From: Paludibacteraceae bacterium
Lineage (GTDB): Bacteria > Bacteroidota > Bacteroidia > Bacteroidales > Paludibacteraceae
Reading direction: 5' to 3'
DNA length: 64,000 bases
Assembly (NCBI GenBank): GCA_017443145.1
Contig: JAFSPA010000006.1
Location: 1 to 64,000 of the forward strand
Shown here: positions 15,985 to 24,510 of the stretch, piece after piece
How the letters are laid out: every line of letters starts with the position of its first letter
How positions within the stretch are numbered: the stretch's first letter is position 1
The notes under the pieces: model-generated
The model's database searches: none
Told to the model about the DNA's origin: nothing
Seen by the model: the letters and a program-made list of their open reading frames with translations, nothing else
Translations under genes and position numbers: made by a program

Positions 15985-17406
15985 ATGAAACTCAAAACAT
16001 TACTGGTTATCGCGCTCAGTGCAGCAATCCCTGCTCTCGCATGCGCTAAGAAACCCAAAGTTGAAGCTGCTCCTGCAGCCACTGAACCCGAAGTAGTTGA
16101 AGAAGAACCCGTAATCACGGAGGAGTGCTTGATGAATATCTCCCTCTTCAACGAGAGTGTAAAGAACAAACAGTACGCCGACGCTTATAACCCATGGTGG
16201 TCTGTTTACACGACCTGCCCGAATGCAAACAAGGTCATCTACACCAAAGGTTTGGACGTGGTTGAGTATATGTACAGCCAAGCGACAGACCCGGCTGAGA
16301 AAGACCGTCTGCGTAACCTCGCGCTCGAGCTGTGCGATAAACGTATTAAATATTTCGGTGACGATCCTCGTTACCCGAAGGCCTATATCCTTGGTCAAAA
16401 AGGTGTGGAGTACTGCAAATACTTCCCCGAGGATGAGACCAAAGAGAAAGCTTATCCTTGGCTCAAAGAGTCCGTTATGGGTATGGGACAGAAGTCGCAA
16501 GTATCCGTCCTGACCAAGTTGGCAGAAGTGAGCTACGCGATGTTTAAGTCCAATCCTGAGAAGTACGGCGAGCAGTTCCTCTCTGACTACTCGAAAGTAT
16601 CGGAGTTGCTGACCGCTATCTCCAAGGACCCGACCAACAAACATCCCGAAGTAGCTGCGCAACAGAAGGACTATGTGGACAATCTCTTCGCTGTCTCCGG
16701 TGCCGCTGAGTGCTCCAAACTCGACGAGATCTATGCTGACGTAGTCAAAGCAAACCTCAGTAACTTGGACGAGTTGCTCAAGTATGTTCGCCTTTACAAG
16801 CGCGTTAACTGCACCGAGTCCGACGTATATTTCGCAGCATCTGAGGCAGCACATAAACTCCAACCGAGTGAGGAGTCCGCAGCAGGATGTGCCCGTATGT
16901 GCATGAAGAAAGAGGACTGGCGTGGTGCCATCAACTACTACAACGAGGCACTCAATCTGGACGAAGCCGGTGAGGACGATGGTCTCGAGGATAACGCCGA
17001 CTACCTGTTCAACATCGCGTATATCTACTTCGACAAACTGAAAAACTACCCCGAGGCTCGTTCGTACTGCCGTCGTAGCTTGGAACTTATACCTAATCAA
17101 GGTCGTTGCTACATCCTTATCGGCTCATGCTATGCAGCCGCTAAGCCCTACTCAACCAACGATTATCCTGCGGCTAAGGCTGCTATCCTGAATAAGACCG
17201 TCTTCTGGGCAGCTGTTGACCAGTTCGCAAGAGCTAAGTCTGTTGACCCGTCCGTTACTTCGGATGCCGATAAGCTCATCTCGATGTACAGCAGATACTT
17301 CCCAACGAAGGAAGAGATGTTCGACCTGCCGAACGAACTTGGAGGTTCAACCTTTATTGTAGGTGGCTGGATAAATGAAAAAACTGTTTGCCGTCCTGCT
17401 AAGTAG
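15985..17406 (+). CDS. Periplasmic tetratricopeptide-repeat protein
   Basis: 473 aa with a signal peptide (about 1-21, cleavage near ALACA) followed by an Ala/Glu/Pro-rich linker. Helical repeats cover most of the rest; the clearest TPR units lie around 310-385 (DWRGAINYYNEALNLD; NYPEARSYCRRSLELIP). Cysteine is frequent. The 3' end overlaps lptC by 32 bp, so the two are coupled. The position between an outer-membrane barrel and LptC suggests an envelope-assembly scaffold (inference). Confidence 0.75.
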   Translation: MKLKTLLVIALSAAIPALACAKKPKVEAAPAATEPEVVEEEPVITEECLMNISLFNESVKNKQYADAYNPWWSVYTTCPNANKVIYTKGLDVVEYMYSQATDPAEKDRLRNLALELCDKRIKYFGDDPRYPKAYILGQKGVEYCKYFPEDETKEKAYPWLKESVMGMGQKSQVSVLTKLAEVSYAMFKSNPEKYGEQFLSDYSKVSELLTAISKDPTNKHPEVAAQQKDYVDNLFAVSGAAECSKLDEIYADVVKANLSNLDELLKYVRLYKRVNCTESDVYFAASEAAHKLQPSEESAAGCARMCMKKEDWRGAINYYNEALNLDEAGEDDGLEDNADYLFNIAYIYFDKLKNYPEARSYCRRSLELIPNQGRCYILIGSCYAAAKPYSTNDYPAAKAAILNKTVFWAAVDQFARAKSVDPSVTSDADKLISMYSRYFPTKEEMFDLPNELGGSTFIVGGWINEKTVCRPAK

Positions 17407-17920
17407 TGTGCTCGTTTTGGCCTCGTGCCATAACGATGCAAAGATGACTGCAGATGCCGTCGTAGATCGGGAATCAATACCCGGTCTCGATGCGTCTGCT
17501 GTCACTACGTTAATTTCCGACTCCGGAATAACGCGTTACCGCATCACTACGCAGACTTGGCAGATTTACGACAAAGCCACACCCGTCTATTGGGAGTTCC
17601 CCGACGGTATCTACATGGAGAAATTCAACTACGACTTAGAGGTGGACACATGGCTCCGCTCCGACTATGCGCATTATAACGAAGAGACGCAGATTTGGGA
17701 ACTGCGTGGACATGTGCAGTCGATGAATACCGACAGCGAGTTCTTCGAGACACCGCAACTCTTCTGGAACCAAAAGACCGAGCGCATCTACTCCGACTCG
17801 GCTATATCCATCACGCGAGAGACTTCCATCATCAAAGGCATAGGCTTCGACTCTAATCAAGAATTAACTAAATACACTATACACAATCCGACGGGAGTTT
17901 TCCCGATAAAAGACGAATAA
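17375..17920 (+). CDS. lptC: LPS export protein LptC
   Basis: 181 aa. Bacteroidetes LptC-like lipoprotein: signal sequence with lipobox VLASC (Cys about 18). The beta-jellyroll follows with YRITTQTWQIYD, WEFPDGIYMEKF, ADYAHYNEETQIWELRGHV and FETPQLFWN. In other bacteria LptC bridges the LptB2FG transporter to periplasmic LptA during LPS transport; in this phylum it is commonly lipidated. The start overlaps the TPR gene by 32 bp. FabG follows four bases after the stop. Confidence 0.85.
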   Translation: MKKLFAVLLSSVLVLASCHNDAKMTADAVVDRESIPGLDASAVTTLISDSGITRYRITTQTWQIYDKATPVYWEFPDGIYMEKFNYDLEVDTWLRSDYAHYNEETQIWELRGHVQSMNTDSEFFETPQLFWNQKTERIYSDSAISITRETSIIKGIGFDSNQELTKYTIHNPTGVFPIKDE

Positions 17921-17924
17921 CTTT

Positions 17925-18680
17925 ATGTTACTACAAGGTAAATTATTAGAGGGTCAAACCGCACTCATCACCGGTGCCGCTCGTGGTATAGGACGCGCGA
18001 TTGCCCTGCAATTCGCTGCACAAGGCTGTAATATTGCCTTTACTGACCTCGAGTTCAAAGAGCAGACCGCAAAGACGTTGCACGACATCGAGCAATACGG
18101 TGTCCACGCTCGCGCTTATGCTTCCGACGCAGCGAACTTCGAGGCTGCACATAAGCTGGCAACCGACGTGCTGCAAGAGTTCGGACGTATTGATATCCTC
18201 GTCAATAATGCCGGTATCACGCGCGACACGCTCATGATGCGTATGACAGAACAGCAGTGGGACGAAGTAATCAATGTGAACCTCAAGTCTGCATTCAATA
18301 ATATCCACGCCGTGACGCCTATCATGCTCCGTCAACGCTCCGGATCGATTATCTCCCTCTCCTCCGTGGTTGGACTCAACGGTAATCCGGGACAAGCCAA
18401 CTATGCCGCATCCAAAGCCGGTATCATTGCGCTCACTAAGTCCACTGCCAAAGAGTTAGGTAGCAGAGGTATCCGCGTCAATGCAATCGCCCCTGGGTTT
18501 ATCCTGACGCGAATGACCGAATCCCTGCCCGAAGAGACGATACAAGAGTTCGTCAAGAACGTGCCGCTACACCGTGGTGGTAAACCTGAAGAGGTGGCTA
18601 ATGTGGCTCTCTTCCTCGCGTCCGAACTCAGTTCGTACGTCTCCGGACAAGTTGTCCAAGTCAATGGAGCCATGATTTAA
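17925..18680 (+). CDS. fabG: 3-oxoacyl-ACP reductase FabG
   Basis: 251 aa short-chain dehydrogenase of fatty-acid elongation, reducing 3-oxoacyl-ACP with NADPH. Visible elements: TGAARGIG cofactor loop (17-23), NNAG (94-97), catalytic Ser147, Tyr160 and Lys164 in the SVVG...YAASK arrangement, and the C-terminal GQVVQVNGAM. The start at 17,925 is four bases after lptC. A related SDR with another substrate cannot be excluded, but the match over the full length is FabG-like. Confidence 0.88.
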   Translation: MLLQGKLLEGQTALITGAARGIGRAIALQFAAQGCNIAFTDLEFKEQTAKTLHDIEQYGVHARAYASDAANFEAAHKLATDVLQEFGRIDILVNNAGITRDTLMMRMTEQQWDEVINVNLKSAFNNIHAVTPIMLRQRSGSIISLSSVVGLNGNPGQANYAASKAGIIALTKSTAKELGSRGIRVNAIAPGFILTRMTESLPEETIQEFVKNVPLHRGGKPEEVANVALFLASELSSYVSGQVVQVNGAMI

Positions 18681-18690
18681 TCGCAGCACT

Positions 18691-19557
18691 ATGGAAAAAC
18701 AAGAACTCCGCAAACTCATAGCCCTTTGGTTCGAAGAGGATATACGTGACGGTGACCACACCTCGCTCAGTTGTATTCCGCCGACACAGATGGGCTGCCA
18801 ACAACTCATCATCAAAGATACAGGTATCATCGCCGGTATCGAAGTGGCCAAAGAAATAATCAACTACTTCGACCCCGAATGTCGTGTGGAACAGATTCTT
18901 CACGACGGCGATGCCGTTAAGCCCGGAGACATCGCTTTCCGCGTCTATGGCAAAGAGCTGAGCCTGCTACAGATTGAGCGCACGATGCTCAATATCATGC
19001 AACGCATGTCAGGCGTCGCCACTACGGCACATAAGTACCAGTCCCTCATAGCTGACACAGGCTGCCACGTGCTCGACACACGCAAGACCACTCCCGGACT
19101 GCGTTATCTGGAGAAAGAGGCGGTCGCCCTCGGAGGAGGTATGAACCACCGTATTGGTCTGTTCGACATGATTCTGCTCAAGGATAACCACGTGGACTTT
19201 GCAGGTGGTATTACCAATGCTCTCGTGCGCGCCAAAGAGTACTGTAAGGCCCACAATAAGCCCCTGCGCATCGAGATTGAAGTGCGTAACATGGCCGAGA
19301 TTGACGAGGCACTCGCCACCAATATCCCGGACCGTATCATGCTCGATAACTTCACGCCCGAACGCACCAAAGAGGCGGTGGATCATATCCGCGAGTGGGA
19401 GCGGTCAGCAGGTCGTCACATGGAGATAGAGTCTTCCGGAGGCATCACTATCGATACCATCCGTGACTATGCTCTCTGCGGCGTGGACTTTGTATCAGTA
19501 GGCGCTTTGACGCACTCCGTCAAGTCCCTTGACATGTCCTTTAAGGCCGTGAAATAA
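18691..19557 (+). CDS. nadC: Nicotinate-nucleotide pyrophosphorylase (quinolinate phosphoribosyltransferase)
   Basis: 288 aa. Converts quinolinate and PRPP to nicotinate mononucleotide in de novo NAD synthesis. Signature motifs: EEDIRDGDHTS near the N-terminus, MQRMSGVATTA, DTRKTTPGLR, GGGMNHR, KDNHV, IMLDNF and SSGGI. It starts 10 bp after fabG and ends the plus-strand run. It converges with trmN6 on the minus strand with a 1-bp gap between stop codons. nadA and nadB are not in the window. Confidence 0.95.
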   Translation: MEKQELRKLIALWFEEDIRDGDHTSLSCIPPTQMGCQQLIIKDTGIIAGIEVAKEIINYFDPECRVEQILHDGDAVKPGDIAFRVYGKELSLLQIERTMLNIMQRMSGVATTAHKYQSLIADTGCHVLDTRKTTPGLRYLEKEAVALGGGMNHRIGLFDMILLKDNHVDFAGGITNALVRAKEYCKAHNKPLRIEIEVRNMAEIDEALATNIPDRIMLDNFTPERTKEAVDHIREWERSAGRHMEIESSGGITIDTIRDYALCGVDFVSVGALTHSVKSLDMSFKAVK

Positions 19558-19558
19558 A

Positions 19559-20260
19559 CTACAAGTAAAAATCCTTCGTCAACGCAGTATATTCGTCGCT
19601 GCGAGGCGAAGTAGCCGATTCAATATAGAAATGACTTTCCTCACACGGTTGGTCATTTCTTTTTTGTAACTCCAATAGTATTCGCTTAACGGGTTTGCCC
19701 GGCTTCGAATAGACATGTACCAGGCGAGTAGGATATAAGCCGACAGACTTCGCCGTTTCCAGCACCACCTGCTCCGACTCGGCCGGTAGAATAAGTGACA
19801 GCACGCCGTCCGCCGTCAGTAAATGCTCACAAGATGCAAGCAACTCCTCATAACTTAACGTATCCGTATGCCTTGCTGTCTGACGCTGCAGATTCGGGTT
19901 CTTCAGACTGTCCACAAAATACGGCGGATTGCTCACTATCGCGTCATAGCGCACATCCTCCTTCGCCAAGTCCTGCACCGCTATCTGCCTGCAATGCAAG
20001 CGGTTACTCCATTTCGAATGCGCAAAATTATCCGTCGCCTGCCTTACTGCGTCACCATCGATATCGACTGCATCAATCTGCGCCGCCTCAAATCGCTGTG
20101 CCAGCATCAACGCAATCAGTCCGCTACCTGTACCGACATCCAAAATTCTCTGCTGACAGCTCGCCCAGGCACCAAGCAGCACACCGTCCGTGCCGACTTT
20201 CATCGCACAGCCCGCGTGACAGACCTCAAACTGCTTAAAACGAAAACAATCACTCGACAT
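19559..20260 (-). CDS. trmN6: tRNA1(Val) (adenine(37)-N6)-methyltransferase
   Basis: 233 aa SAM-dependent N6-adenine methyltransferase (YfiC/TrmN6 family). It opens with the family signature FRFKQFEVCHAGCAMKVGTD, then motif I DVGTGSG (41-47), an acidic ribose-binding loop AVDID, and catalytic NPPYF (111-115). I use the ATG whose first base is 20,260; a TTG nine bases upstream would add three residues. The start lies inside the last codons of the upstream exporter gene (11-bp overlap), indicating coupling. Confidence 0.88.
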   Translation of the reverse strand: MSSDCFRFKQFEVCHAGCAMKVGTDGVLLGAWASCQQRILDVGTGSGLIALMLAQRFEAAQIDAVDIDGDAVRQATDNFAHSKWSNRLHCRQIAVQDLAKEDVRYDAIVSNPPYFVDSLKNPNLQRQTARHTDTLSYEELLASCEHLLTADGVLSLILPAESEQVVLETAKSVGLYPTRLVHVYSKPGKPVKRILLELQKRNDQPCEESHFYIESATSPRSDEYTALTKDFYL

Positions 20261-20984
20261 GTTGCTCAACCATTGTGGCTGTTGATTCGTGGTGATGGTG
20301 ACGGTGCTCGTCCTCGCAGAGCAGGTGGGCTCCCAAATAAATGCCGTATCCTAAGAACAGCACCGCGCAGATATAGCGGAACCACTTCTCGAAGTTCTTC
20401 ACTTTCGTCGTCAACACCTGTGTATTAACCGCGCTGTAACAGATCACCCAGGCCAGAATCAATATCGGCAGACCCGTACCCAAACCGAACACAATCGGCA
20501 ATATCCAGTTCATCGGCGCGGACAGCGTAATCGCCGTATCAACCATCGTGAAGAAATATATCAGTCGGTGCGGGCAGAAAGCGATTGCGAAGAAGATGCC
20601 CAACATAAACGCCCAGAACCAGCTCGACTTATCGTCCACCGTCTGCAGCCACTTATTCATGCCGTGGTCATGATTATGGTGATGATGTCCCACAACCAGC
20701 AACAGTATGCCGCACAGCAACATGAACACACACAGCATCGGTTCACCCCACTGCTCCAACAGATGATGAATATGCTCCGTCTGCGCGCCAACAATAAACG
20801 GTATCGACAGCAGTACATACGTCACCAGCTTACCCAAAACGAACATGATTCCCGTCACGAAAACACGACGTTTGTTCTGCATTTCACGATCGATATAACT
20901 AATCGCCGCTATACTCGTAAAAAGCGTGCAAGGGTCCAAAATCATCAAAAATCCGAGCACTAAAGCAGTAAAAATCGCTATCAT
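20250..20984 (-). CDS. DsbD/ArsG-like multi-span membrane transporter
   Basis: About 244 aa from the internal ATG at 20,984 (MIAIFTALVLGFL); a longer frame to 21,041 runs through the promoter and is rejected. Six or seven hydrophobic segments. The first helix pair carries LDPCTLFTSIAAISYI, like the transporter fold of the ArsG/CcdA group, and a second half has AFCPHRLIYFF. Two histidine-rich loops (HHHHNHDHG near residue 100; HRHHHHES near the C-terminus) suggest metal handling. I infer an inner-membrane exporter of a metal or metalloid compound; substrate unknown. Confidence 0.65.
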   Translation of the reverse strand: MIAIFTALVLGFLMILDPCTLFTSIAAISYIDREMQNKRRVFVTGIMFVLGKLVTYVLLSIPFIVGAQTEHIHHLLEQWGEPMLCVFMLLCGILLLVVGHHHHNHDHGMNKWLQTVDDKSSWFWAFMLGIFFAIAFCPHRLIYFFTMVDTAITLSAPMNWILPIVFGLGTGLPILILAWVICYSAVNTQVLTTKVKNFEKWFRYICAVLFLGYGIYLGAHLLCEDEHRHHHHESTATMVEQHVE

Positions 20985-21006
20985 TTGACAAATATTTTCA
21001 AAAAAG

Positions 21007-21042
21007 TTTGCAAAAGTACAGTTTTTTTTGTAATTTTGCAAG
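21007..21042. promoter_or_regulatory. Interleaved divergent promoters
   Basis: Plus strand: TTTG 21007-21010 and TAATTTTG 21031-21038. Minus strand: -7 box TACTTTTG read from 21018 back to 21011 and a -33 CTTG at 21042-21039. Both spacers are 20 bp. Each promoter's -7 box lies inside the other's spacer, so RNA polymerase can probably occupy only one at a time. Confidence 0.8.
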
Positions 21043-21047
21043 CGGAA

Positions 21048-23042
21048 ATGAAAAAAGTTTGGAAAATACTGTTTTTTGCACTCCTTTTGACCCTTGTCGG
21101 ATGCTCAGAGAACCAGAAGTTACGCCATAAGGAAGCGCGAGCCGAACATGAGCTTGAACTCTTGCAAGAGGCTATCCTCTCCGGCAATGTGGACTCCGTT
21201 TGGCTTGTCGGACAGTTGTCGTCTGACATCCACTACCTCGTCTTCCGGGCAGGAAGAGTCATCTTCTGGTCCGACAACTCCCTCACCACTCCGACTATCT
21301 TCATTCCTAAGTACGACGTCTGGTATAACGACCAGTTCACTAACGCCATGTGCCGCTGTATGTGGAAGAAAGTCGAGGACTATCAAATCCAGGCCGTCAT
21401 CCCTATGGAGTGGAAACTAAGCGACGGAGCTAAACGGGAAATAGCCAACAGTTTCTCCTACAAGCCGCTTTTGACCGACGAAGACCGTAAGGGAGAAGTC
21501 ATCTCTGTCGACACGCGCGTACGCATATATTTTATATTGACTATATTTGTCTTCCTGGCGATTATCATCTGGGGTATCGTAGCCATGGTGCGCGTGCGAG
21601 GATATCGCAATCTCAATCTCTCGCATAAGATTCAGTTCACCACCCTACTCGTTCTGCTCATCGGCTATGTCAGCGTCTTTGCGGTATCCATTCGATATAT
21701 TCGGCAGCACTACCAACAACGTCAGGAAGCCGAGTTGCAGCAGAAATGCCGATTCATTCAGACGGCTCTGCAGAACCTCTATTTCTGGGATATCTCTTTA
21801 GGCTCTGTCTCCCCCGAAGCGCTTAATGCCGACTTGCGCGACTTAGCCTATGCTTACGGCACGGATATACATGTCTATGGCCTGGACGGACGGTTGCTGG
21901 GCTCGTCCACTCCGTCTCTCTTCCAGCATCGACTGCTGTCGCTTTACCTCGCCCCGGAGGTCATGTTCTCCAAGAAACCGGCGACCATGACTTGCTATTC
22001 CTCGCTCGGAGAAATGCGATACCTCTCCGCCTACACCGAGTTCGTCAACGGTAGTTTCATCACGCTCGGATACATAGCGGTGCCGTCGTTTATCTCCGAG
22101 GCAGAGATCAACGAGGAAGTGGAGTCCTTTATAGCACGCCTTTTCCCGCTGATGATACTTGCCATGATTGCGGCTTTCATCTTCTCTATCGGCCTGTCCC
22201 GAGCGCTCGTAGCGCCTATTAAAGCCGTCACAGCGCAGATGAGTAACCTCTCGCTGCGGGACCCCAACGCGCATATACCTTATGCCAATAACGACGAGAT
22301 TGGACGACTCGTTGTGCAGTATAACAACATGGTGGACGAACTCGCCAAATCGTCCCGCAAGCTCGCTCAATCGGAGCGTGAAACAGCCTGGCGTACCATG
22401 GCGCGACAGATAGCGCACGAGATCAATAACCCCTTGACACCTATGAAGTTAACCGTCCAGCAACTACAACGGCTCAAGGGTTCGGACCGCTTCGACCAGC
22501 AGTTCGATAAAGCCTCGACCATGCTCGTTGACCAAATCGATAACCTCTCCCGTATCGCCACCTCCTTCTCCACCTTCGCCAAACAGCCCGAAGTGCAGAC
22601 CAGCGAGGTCGATGTAGCCAAAAAACTCACAGCTGCGGTTGAACTGACATCCAATAACCCGCAGCAGATTCCGATACGCTATTTCGGGCCGTCGGAAGGC
22701 ATCACCGTACAAGCCGATAAGGAGCAGATTGGACAAGTATTCGTCAATATCATCCGCAACGCCGTACAAGCCATCGACAACAGCAAGAAAGGGGATATCA
22801 TGGTCATTCTAAAGGACGACCCCAATAAGCCCGAAGTGGAGATATCCATCTCCGATAACGGACCCGGTATCCCGTTAGATATACAGCCGAAAATCTTCCT
22901 GCCTAATTTCACCACCAAATCCAATGGTACCGGCCTCGGACTCGTCATCTCGAAGAACATCGTCGAAGGCTCCGACGGCCGCATCACCTTCCAAACGTCC
23001 AAAAATGGCACCACCTTCTTCATCTACTTGAAAAAAGTATAA
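21048..23042 (+). CDS. NtrY-like membrane sensor histidine kinase
   Basis: 664 aa from ATG 21,048 (the frame upstream overlaps the promoter). The N-terminus looks like a lipoprotein signal (LLLTLVGCSE). Further transmembrane helices lie near 160-185, 195-215 and 370-392, and a long extracytoplasmic region lies between the last two. A HAMP-like segment follows (DEIGRLVVQYNNMVDEL). The HisKA box RQIAHEINNPLTP has phospho-acceptor His457. The ATPase domain has NIIRNAVQAID, DNGPGIP and TKSNGTGLGL. No response regulator is adjacent, so it is an orphan kinase here. Signal unknown. Confidence 0.85.
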   Translation: MKKVWKILFFALLLTLVGCSENQKLRHKEARAEHELELLQEAILSGNVDSVWLVGQLSSDIHYLVFRAGRVIFWSDNSLTTPTIFIPKYDVWYNDQFTNAMCRCMWKKVEDYQIQAVIPMEWKLSDGAKREIANSFSYKPLLTDEDRKGEVISVDTRVRIYFILTIFVFLAIIIWGIVAMVRVRGYRNLNLSHKIQFTTLLVLLIGYVSVFAVSIRYIRQHYQQRQEAELQQKCRFIQTALQNLYFWDISLGSVSPEALNADLRDLAYAYGTDIHVYGLDGRLLGSSTPSLFQHRLLSLYLAPEVMFSKKPATMTCYSSLGEMRYLSAYTEFVNGSFITLGYIAVPSFISEAEINEEVESFIARLFPLMILAMIAAFIFSIGLSRALVAPIKAVTAQMSNLSLRDPNAHIPYANNDEIGRLVVQYNNMVDELAKSSRKLAQSERETAWRTMARQIAHEINNPLTPMKLTVQQLQRLKGSDRFDQQFDKASTMLVDQIDNLSRIATSFSTFAKQPEVQTSEVDVAKKLTAAVELTSNNPQQIPIRYFGPSEGITVQADKEQIGQVFVNIIRNAVQAIDNSKKGDIMVILKDDPNKPEVEISISDNGPGIPLDIQPKIFLPNFTTKSNGTGLGLVISKNIVEGSDGRITFQTSKNGTTFFIYLKKV

Positions 23043-23047
23043 AAATA

Positions 23048-23079
23048 TTTGCATATATTAAAAAATAGTTGTATCTTTG
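23048..23079 (+). promoter_or_regulatory. Promoter for glutamate dehydrogenase
   Basis: TTTG at 23048-23051 and TATCTTTG at 23072-23079, 20-bp spacer, beginning five bases after the kinase stop codon. Confidence 0.85.
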
Positions 23080-23119
23080 CAGCGAAATTGTAAACAACAA
23101 CAAATTTATATTTATCATC

Positions 23120-24463
23120 ATGAAAACGCAAGAGATTATGCAGCGTTTGGCTGCGAAACATCCTGGCGAGGCGGAGTACCTGCAAGCCGTGGAGGAAGTG
23201 CTCGAGTCCATTGAAGAAGTGTACAACCAACATCCTGAGTTTGAGCAGGCGAAGATTGTTGAGCGTATTGTGGAGCCGGATCGTATCTTCACGTTCCGCG
23301 TGACGTGGGTGGACGATAACGGCGAGGTGCAGACGAACCTCGGTTACCGTGTACAGTTCAACTCGGCTATCGGCCCGTACAAAGGCGGTCTTCGTTTCCA
23401 CCGTGCGGTGAACCCGTCGATGCTGAAGTTCCTCGGTTTCGAGCAGACCTTTAAGAATGCCCTGACGACGCTGCCGATGGGTGGTGCGAAAGGTGGTTCG
23501 GACTTCGACCCGGTGGGTAAGAGTGACGCGGAGATCATGCGTTTCTGCCAGGCGTTTATGCTGGAACTATGGCGCTGCATCGGTCCGGATCAGGATATTC
23601 CGGCAGGTGATGTAGGTGTAGGTGGTCGTGAAATCGGATTCCTCAACGGTATGTACCAGAAGCTGGCTCGCGAGTATCATACGGGCGTGCTGACAGGTAA
23701 GGGCATGACATGGGGTGGTTCGATTCTGCGTCCTGAGGCAACCGGTTTCGGTGCGCTGTACTTCACACAACACCTTCTGCACGAGGCAGGCAAGGATATA
23801 AAGGGCAAGAAAGTGGCTATTTCGGGCTTCGGTAATGTGGCTTGGGGTGCATGTATCAAGGCAACCGAGTTGGGCGCGAAAGTGATAGCTATCTCGGGTC
23901 CTGACGGAGTGTGCGCTATCAAGGACGGCATCACGCCGGAGATGATAGACTATATGCTCGTTATGCGTGCGTCCAACCGCAACAAAGTGGAGGATATGGC
24001 AACGAAGTTCCCGGATAAGGCAGAGTTTATTGCGGGCAAGAAAGCCTGGTCGCAGAAGTGCGATATCGCGCTGCCTTGCGCATTCCAGAACGAGCTGAGC
24101 GAGGACGATGCGAAAGAGCTGAAGGCTAACGGTTGCTGGTGCTGCTGCGAAGTAAGTAACATGGGCTGCCAGCCGGGCGCTATTCATTACTTCCAACATA
24201 ACGGTGTGCTCTTTGCTCCTGGTAAAGCGGTTAACGCCGGTGGGGTAGCTACTTCGGGTCTGGAGATGACGCAGAACGCCGAGCACCTGAGCTGGACAGC
24301 GAAGGAAGTGGACGAGCGTCTGCACCATATCATGCAATCGATTCACGAGCAATGCGTACGTTTCGGTCGCCAGAAAGATGGTCATATTGACTATGTCAAG
24401 GGTGCGAACATCGCAGGATTTATGAAGGTTGCACAAGCAATGCTTGAGCAGGGCATCATTTGA
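23120..24463 (+). CDS. gdhA: Glutamate dehydrogenase
   Basis: 447 aa hexameric-type enzyme interconverting glutamate and 2-oxoglutarate plus ammonia. Motifs: YRVQFNSAIGPYKGGLRFH, LPMGGAKGGSDFDP with the catalytic Lys, GPDQDIPAGDVGVG, the Rossmann GFGNVAWG, and PGKAVNAGGVATSGLEM. I start at ATG 23,120; the frame from 23,069 overlaps the promoter. Sequence alone does not decide NAD versus NADP use; the short hexameric class is usually biosynthetic. kbl starts 47 bp after the stop with no promoter visible, so cotranscription is possible. Confidence 0.95.
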   Translation: MKTQEIMQRLAAKHPGEAEYLQAVEEVLESIEEVYNQHPEFEQAKIVERIVEPDRIFTFRVTWVDDNGEVQTNLGYRVQFNSAIGPYKGGLRFHRAVNPSMLKFLGFEQTFKNALTTLPMGGAKGGSDFDPVGKSDAEIMRFCQAFMLELWRCIGPDQDIPAGDVGVGGREIGFLNGMYQKLAREYHTGVLTGKGMTWGGSILRPEATGFGALYFTQHLLHEAGKDIKGKKVAISGFGNVAWGACIKATELGAKVIAISGPDGVCAIKDGITPEMIDYMLVMRASNRNKVEDMATKFPDKAEFIAGKKAWSQKCDIALPCAFQNELSEDDAKELKANGCWCCCEVSNMGCQPGAIHYFQHNGVLFAPGKAVNAGGVATSGLEMTQNAEHLSWTAKEVDERLHHIMQSIHEQCVRFGRQKDGHIDYVKGANIAGFMKVAQAMLEQGII

Positions 24464-24510
24464 TGCAACTGCTCAAGGTGATTTATTGTGGAACAAGGAA
24501 TTATTTAACT

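Noticed and set aside
16000..17100. 366-codon minus-strand frame opposite the TPR gene
   Set aside because: Antisense to a good signal-peptide plus TPR protein; composition is artefactual.
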